Shown: positions 60,818-64,000 of the stretch, in pieces
Layout: each line of letters opens with the position of its first letter
Numbering within the stretch: the first letter of the stretch is position 1
Assembly (NCBI GenBank): GCA_964633715.1
Contig: CAZWHQ010000003.1
Location: 62,001 to 126,000, forward strand
Reading direction: 5' to 3'
DNA length: 64,000 bases
Source: JAUWVG01 sp964633715
GTDB lineage: Bacteria; Acidobacteriota; Aminicenantia; Aminicenantales; Aminicenantaceae
Notes under the pieces: generated by a model
Database searches by the model: none
What the model saw: the letters and a program-made list of their open reading frames with translations, nothing else
Told to the model about the DNA's origin: nothing
Program-made: the position numbers and the translations under genes

Positions 60818-62113
60818 TCAGATAAGATGAGACATTATAAGTGGTGCAACCTCTGATATAGAGAGGTCGGATTTCTCTTGCTTGCTCGACCAGAAAAAAG
60901 CATCGTCCCAGGTGTGCATACCCAACAAATTGGAGCGGCCAAAAATATTCTTCTTCTTGATCGAACCTTTCATGTCGAATCCATGTTCCGAAAGAACAAT
61001 CAAATCAGGACCCTTTGAACAAAGAGGTCCTGAGTAGATATCTTTGGAGTCGAATACCTTGCGTATTACTTTATGTCCCAAGTGCTCCAATTTTTCTAAT
61101 TTTTCTGCAATTTCGATTTTTAACGAATCCTTTTCTTTGGAATTGACACATCCATTCGGGAATTTGTCTTTATCATGAAGGTAGATCCGATTGGGATCCA
61201 TGGCAAATGCCCTGGAGGAAGGGGCGATATCATTGAGACTTTCGGGGGCCTGAGTTTGAAAAGAGAGATACCCCTCTTTTTCCAGCCAGACATTGAGATA
61301 CACCTCCTGTTTTATGCCTGTAAATCCATGATCGGAGAGGAGAAATAATCCATCTGAGTTTCCATTCAAACTTTGGAACGATAAAATAATTTTCCCTAAA
61401 AACTGGTCTATTTGACTGTAATAATCGAGAAATTTTTGGTGATAGACATGGTTTTTTTCGGCATAGGCATCCCAAAGAAAATGATGGAGCCTGTCCGTTC
61501 CAGTCATAACGATTTCAAAAAAATCCCAGTCTTGCTTCCAAAAAAAATCAAAGGCTTTTTGACGTCCGGTCAGAGTTTTTGATAGTTCGGTCCACAGAAA
61601 ATTTTTGTCTTCCCGCGATTTTAGGGTGTCGATATCGATCTGGTAATCCATTTGATTAAGGGTATTTTCGAGAGTTCGAGGAAAGACAGCTTTGGATAAC
61701 TCCAGGGCAACAAAACCGGATATCAGTACACCATTAATCGGGCGGGCAGGATAGGTGGACGGTTGGTTGATAATGATGCTCTTTTTTTTGTTCTGGCCAA
61801 GTCTATCCCAAAACGTATCTTTTTTCGTATCAGAAAAGTTGGGGAATTTGAGGTCATAGGAGTTATCTTTTAAATCCGTAAAACCGAAAATGCCGTGTTC
61901 TCCGGAATTAGTGCCTGTCATAAAATCTGTCCAGCTTACGGAGGATATTTCAGGTAAACTGGCCTTCATTTTAAGGAAGGATCCATTCTCGATGAGTTGA
62001 GCAAAAGCCGGCATCACCCCCCTTTGGGTGAGATCTTGTATCAAAGAATAGGGGACTCCATCTAATCCGACGACGCAGGCTTTGTTTTTTTTAGTTTTTT
62101 TAAAGAAGCCCAT
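60818..62113 (-). CDS. AlkP-superfamily phosphodiesterase, no signal
   Basis: The 431-residue protein is shorter and lacks a signal peptide or membrane segment. Motifs are ACVVGLDGVPYSLI, SVSWTDFMTG, GEHGIFGFTDL, TGTDRLHHFLWDA and LLSDHGFTGI, so the metal and nucleophile sites are present. It is the first gene of the run and has a good promoter. Lacking a signal, it should act in the cytosol, unlike its two neighbours. Proteins of this kind are often annotated as nucleotide pyrophosphatase or phosphodiesterase; the substrate is unknown. Confidence 0.85.
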   Translation of the reverse strand: MGFFKKTKKNKACVVGLDGVPYSLIQDLTQRGVMPAFAQLIENGSFLKMKASLPEISSVSWTDFMTGTNSGEHGIFGFTDLKDNSYDLKFPNFSDTKKDTFWDRLGQNKKKSIIINQPSTYPARPINGVLISGFVALELSKAVFPRTLENTLNQMDYQIDIDTLKSREDKNFLWTELSKTLTGRQKAFDFFWKQDWDFFEIVMTGTDRLHHFLWDAYAEKNHVYHQKFLDYYSQIDQFLGKIILSFQSLNGNSDGLFLLSDHGFTGIKQEVYLNVWLEKEGYLSFQTQAPESLNDIAPSSRAFAMDPNRIYLHDKDKFPNGCVNSKEKDSLKIEIAEKLEKLEHLGHKVIRKVFDSKDIYSGPLCSKGPDLIVLSEHGFDMKGSIKKKNIFGRSNLLGMHTWDDAFFWSSKQEKSDLSISEVAPLIMSHLI

Positions 62114-62181
62114 AATATCACTGAATTTCCAGCTGTCAGTTCAATCGTTTTTTGAAAAAACCTAGAAAAAAGACAACACTT

Positions 62182-62210
62182 ATTATAGACGAGGTTTAGG
62201 GAGTAAGCAA
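62182..62210 (-). promoter_or_regulatory. Promoter of the AlkP gene cluster
   Basis: On the minus strand TTGCTT (62210-62205), a 17-base spacer and a perfect TATAAT (62187-62182) precede the first AlkP gene. The leader to ATG 62113 is about 60 bases and holds a GTTTTTTCAAAAAAC palindrome. Confidence 0.55.
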
Positions 62211-62286
62211 GCAGATGTCCTTTTCATAAGTCGAGTGGATAAAGATTTTTGTTGGTTATTGAAAGAATGAATTTAGATGACCGTGC

Positions 62287-64000
62287 TCAGGACAGGATGA
62301 TTCGTGCATCGACAATAGAACACCCTTTTCCTTTTTCGTATACGATTAGAGGATTTAAGTCCAGTTCTTTGATATTGTCAAAGTCTGTTACAAGCTGAGA
62401 CAGTCTCTTCAGACAGTTAGCGATGGCCTCTGTGTCATAGATAGGATCCCCACGAAATCCCTGAAGAAGTTTGAAAGTTTTGGTTTTTTGGATCATGTGA
62501 TCGGCTGTCAGTTCTCTGATGGGGGCAAGGCGAAATGTGACATCCTCAAGAGCCTCAACGTAGATGCCTCCCAGTCCAAACATCAAGGTTGGACCAAACT
62601 GGGGATCTCTGTTCATGCCTAAGATGACTTCTTTTCCCTGTCCGGCCATTTCTTCAACGATCACTCCAACAATTTTCGCCTTTGGTCTTCTTTTCCGGAC
62701 ATTTTTGATGATGTTCTGATAGGCTGTCTTGACTTCAATTTTGTTTTGCAGGTTGAGTTCAACCCCACCAAAGTCTATTTTATGGAGAATGTCGGGAGAG
62801 ATGATTTTAAGAACAACAGGAAAACCGATGTTTTGGGCGGCCTCCTGTGCTTCCTTTTCACTTGTAGCAATTTGAGAACGGATCACAGGGAATTTATACG
62901 CTTTCAGTACATCATAGGCTTCCTGTTCGAAAAGGAAAGATCGGCCGGCTTTTTTGACCGAATCAAAAATCTCTTTCGCTTTAGATTTGTTGACTTTAAA
63001 TTTTTTAACCTCTGTTTTGGGCCGACTGAGCCATGCTGTAAATTTTGTCATTTCCGACAGGACGCGTGCGGCGGATTCGGGAAATCTGTAAGTCGGGATC
63101 CCGTTTTCTTCAAGGATATCGATACCTCCTGTCACATCATAGATTCCAAGAAAACAGCAGAGGATAGGTTTGCGGTAGGTTCTGGCTGCCTCGACTATTG
63201 TTTTTGCAATTTTCTCTACATTTGTGAAGGCTGTAGGGGTGAGAATTATAAGAGCGGAATGGATGTTTTTTTGAGTGAGTGTTTCACGCAGAGCCGCTTC
63301 ATAAAGTTCATGTTGGGCCTCTGCGATAAGATCAATGGGATTGTTAATATTGGCCGTCGGCGGCAAGATTGTTCGGAGCTTCTTTTTTAAATTTGGTGAA
63401 AAAGGAGCGATATCCAGTCCATTCTGGATGAGAGCGTCTGTCGCTAAAATCCCAGGCCCTCCGGAATTCGTTATAATCACAACATTACTTCCCTGGGGTT
63501 TGGGTTGACTGGAAAAGGCTTTTACGATGTCAAAGACTTCTTCGAGCGAGTTGCCCCGAAGCACACCGCACTGTTCGAAGATGGCATCATAGACCTTGTC
63601 CGAACCTGCCAGAGATCCGGTATGGGAGGAAGCAGCCTTAGCTCCAAGAAGTGTCCGTCCAGCCTTTAGAGCGATAATCGGCTTGGGATTTGTTGGGTGG
63701 CTGGTGATCTCTCTGGCTATGGACATAAATTCTCTGCCATTCACAAGATCTTCAAGGTACATCAGAATGACATCAGTGTTTTTGGCTTCTTTCAGATAGA
63801 GCAGGAGCTCATTTTCGTTGACACCTGCCTTATTTCCCATACTGATAAACATAGAAAATCCAACATTAGCCTCTTTAGCATAATCCAGAACAGCGACACA
63901 GAGGGCCCCACTCTGCGACATAAAGGCAATATTTCCCTCTCTGGGCATCTGGGTTCCAAAGGTGGCATTCATGGATGATTGAGGAGACGTGTTCATCACA
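62287..64000 (-). CDS. ADP-forming acyl-CoA synthetase (partial, N-terminus outside)
   Basis: The reading frame is open to the right edge; 571 codons are seen and the start lies outside. This is the fused alpha-beta acyl-CoA synthetase (NDP-forming), which makes ATP from acyl-CoA, ADP and phosphate. SQSGALCVAVLDYAKE and the phospho-His region SSHTGSLAGSD belong to the alpha part. The C-terminal part has an ATP-grasp domain (LKAYKFPVIRSQIATS, GFPVVLKIISPDI, GVIVEEMAGQGKEVILGM, ELDLNPLIVYEKG). Such enzymes conserve energy in fermenting anaerobes. The substrate could be acetyl-CoA or other acyl-CoAs. Confidence 0.93.
   Translation of the reverse strand, partial: VMNTSPQSSMNATFGTQMPREGNIAFMSQSGALCVAVLDYAKEANVGFSMFISMGNKAGVNENELLLYLKEAKNTDVILMYLEDLVNGREFMSIAREITSHPTNPKPIIALKAGRTLLGAKAASSHTGSLAGSDKVYDAIFEQCGVLRGNSLEEVFDIVKAFSSQPKPQGSNVVIITNSGGPGILATDALIQNGLDIAPFSPNLKKKLRTILPPTANINNPIDLIAEAQHELYEAALRETLTQKNIHSALIILTPTAFTNVEKIAKTIVEAARTYRKPILCCFLGIYDVTGGIDILEENGIPTYRFPESAARVLSEMTKFTAWLSRPKTEVKKFKVNKSKAKEIFDSVKKAGRSFLFEQEAYDVLKAYKFPVIRSQIATSEKEAQEAAQNIGFPVVLKIISPDILHKIDFGGVELNLQNKIEVKTAYQNIIKNVRKRRPKAKIVGVIVEEMAGQGKEVILGMNRDPQFGPTLMFGLGGIYVEALEDVTFRLAPIRELTADHMIQKTKTFKLLQGFRGDPIYDTEAIANCLKRLSQLVTDFDNIKELDLNPLIVYEKGKGCSIVDARIILS

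Noticed and set aside
62746..63390. 214-codon forward frame inside the acyl-CoA synthetase
   Set aside because: The minus strand has well-conserved acyl-CoA synthetase motifs throughout; the forward translation has no familiar pattern.
1..64000. tRNA, rRNA, CRISPR array, insertion sequence, prophage or integrase
   Set aside because: Gaps between genes are short and show no cloverleaf, regular direct repeats with spacers, terminal inverted repeats with transposase, or phage genes.

Overview
The window looks like chromosomal DNA of a Gram-negative (diderm) bacterium with moderate to low GC. LpxB, KDO transferase (WaaA), Lnt, a SPOR protein and type II secretion-type pseudopilins all imply an outer membrane with lipid A. 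The mix of DUF1844, DUF6599, DUF362 and AmrS-type radical SAM proteins, a eukaryote/archaeal-type prolyl-tRNA synthetase, repeated type I phosphodiesterases and many Tat-type signals resembles Candidatus Aminicenantes or relatives of Acidobacteriota. That placement is inferred from gene content only. No tRNA, rRNA, CRISPR array, insertion sequence or prophage was seen. Coding density is high and no stretch over 300 bases lacks a gene; the longest gap is 8542-8789.

Layout. 1-3650: a membrane spermidine synthase-like gene (cut by the left edge), an AmrS-type radical SAM enzyme with a Tat-like leader, a DUF362 protein and, divergently, a DUF6599 protein. 3687-8541: a signalling operon of receiver-diguanylate cyclase, hybrid histidine kinase and two-domain Hpt protein. 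8790-22352: housekeeping genes (AI-2E family transporter, RNase III, dihydroorotase, PyrR, RibF, MazG, RF2 with its programmed frameshift, Lnt, SPOR, slipin plus NfeD protease, HU, a deoxyhypusine synthase-like protein, CoaE). 22392-24505: three PilZ or PilZ-like genes around a NarL-type regulator with a degenerate receiver. 24700-35972: ProRS, Pcm, DUF192, LpxB, three pseudopilins, PNPase, S15, a Lys/Glu-rich protein, WaaA and PAP2. 35986-42655: PLP cysteine synthase, Tat-type alanine racemase, Tat-type D-aminoacylase, M23 peptidase and an unusual phosphoglycerate mutase. 42739-46262: two ABC ATPase-permease pairs. 46319-54457: lipoprotein, membrane protein, M1 and M28 peptidases, glycerate 2-kinase, nitroreductase. 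54467-62113: aminotransferase, Oxa1/DUF106-like membrane protein, small ribbon-helix-helix-like protein and three tandem alkaline-phosphatase-superfamily enzymes. 62287-64000: an ADP-forming acyl-CoA synthetase cut by the right edge.

The most striking item is the gene at 41063-42655. It encodes cofactor-independent phosphoglycerate mutase with its two halves in reversed order, that is, a circular permutation: the normal C-terminal half comes first and is joined near residue 314 to the normal N-terminal start. The metal ligands and nucleophilic serine are kept, but one substrate-loop motif is altered. Other points of interest are an alanine racemase that appears to be exported, three AlkP-type enzymes grouped with an Oxa1-like protein, an Hpt domain whose phospho-histidine is a tyrosine, promoters so close to start codons that the mRNAs would be nearly leaderless, and a structured pyrR-pyrC spacer.
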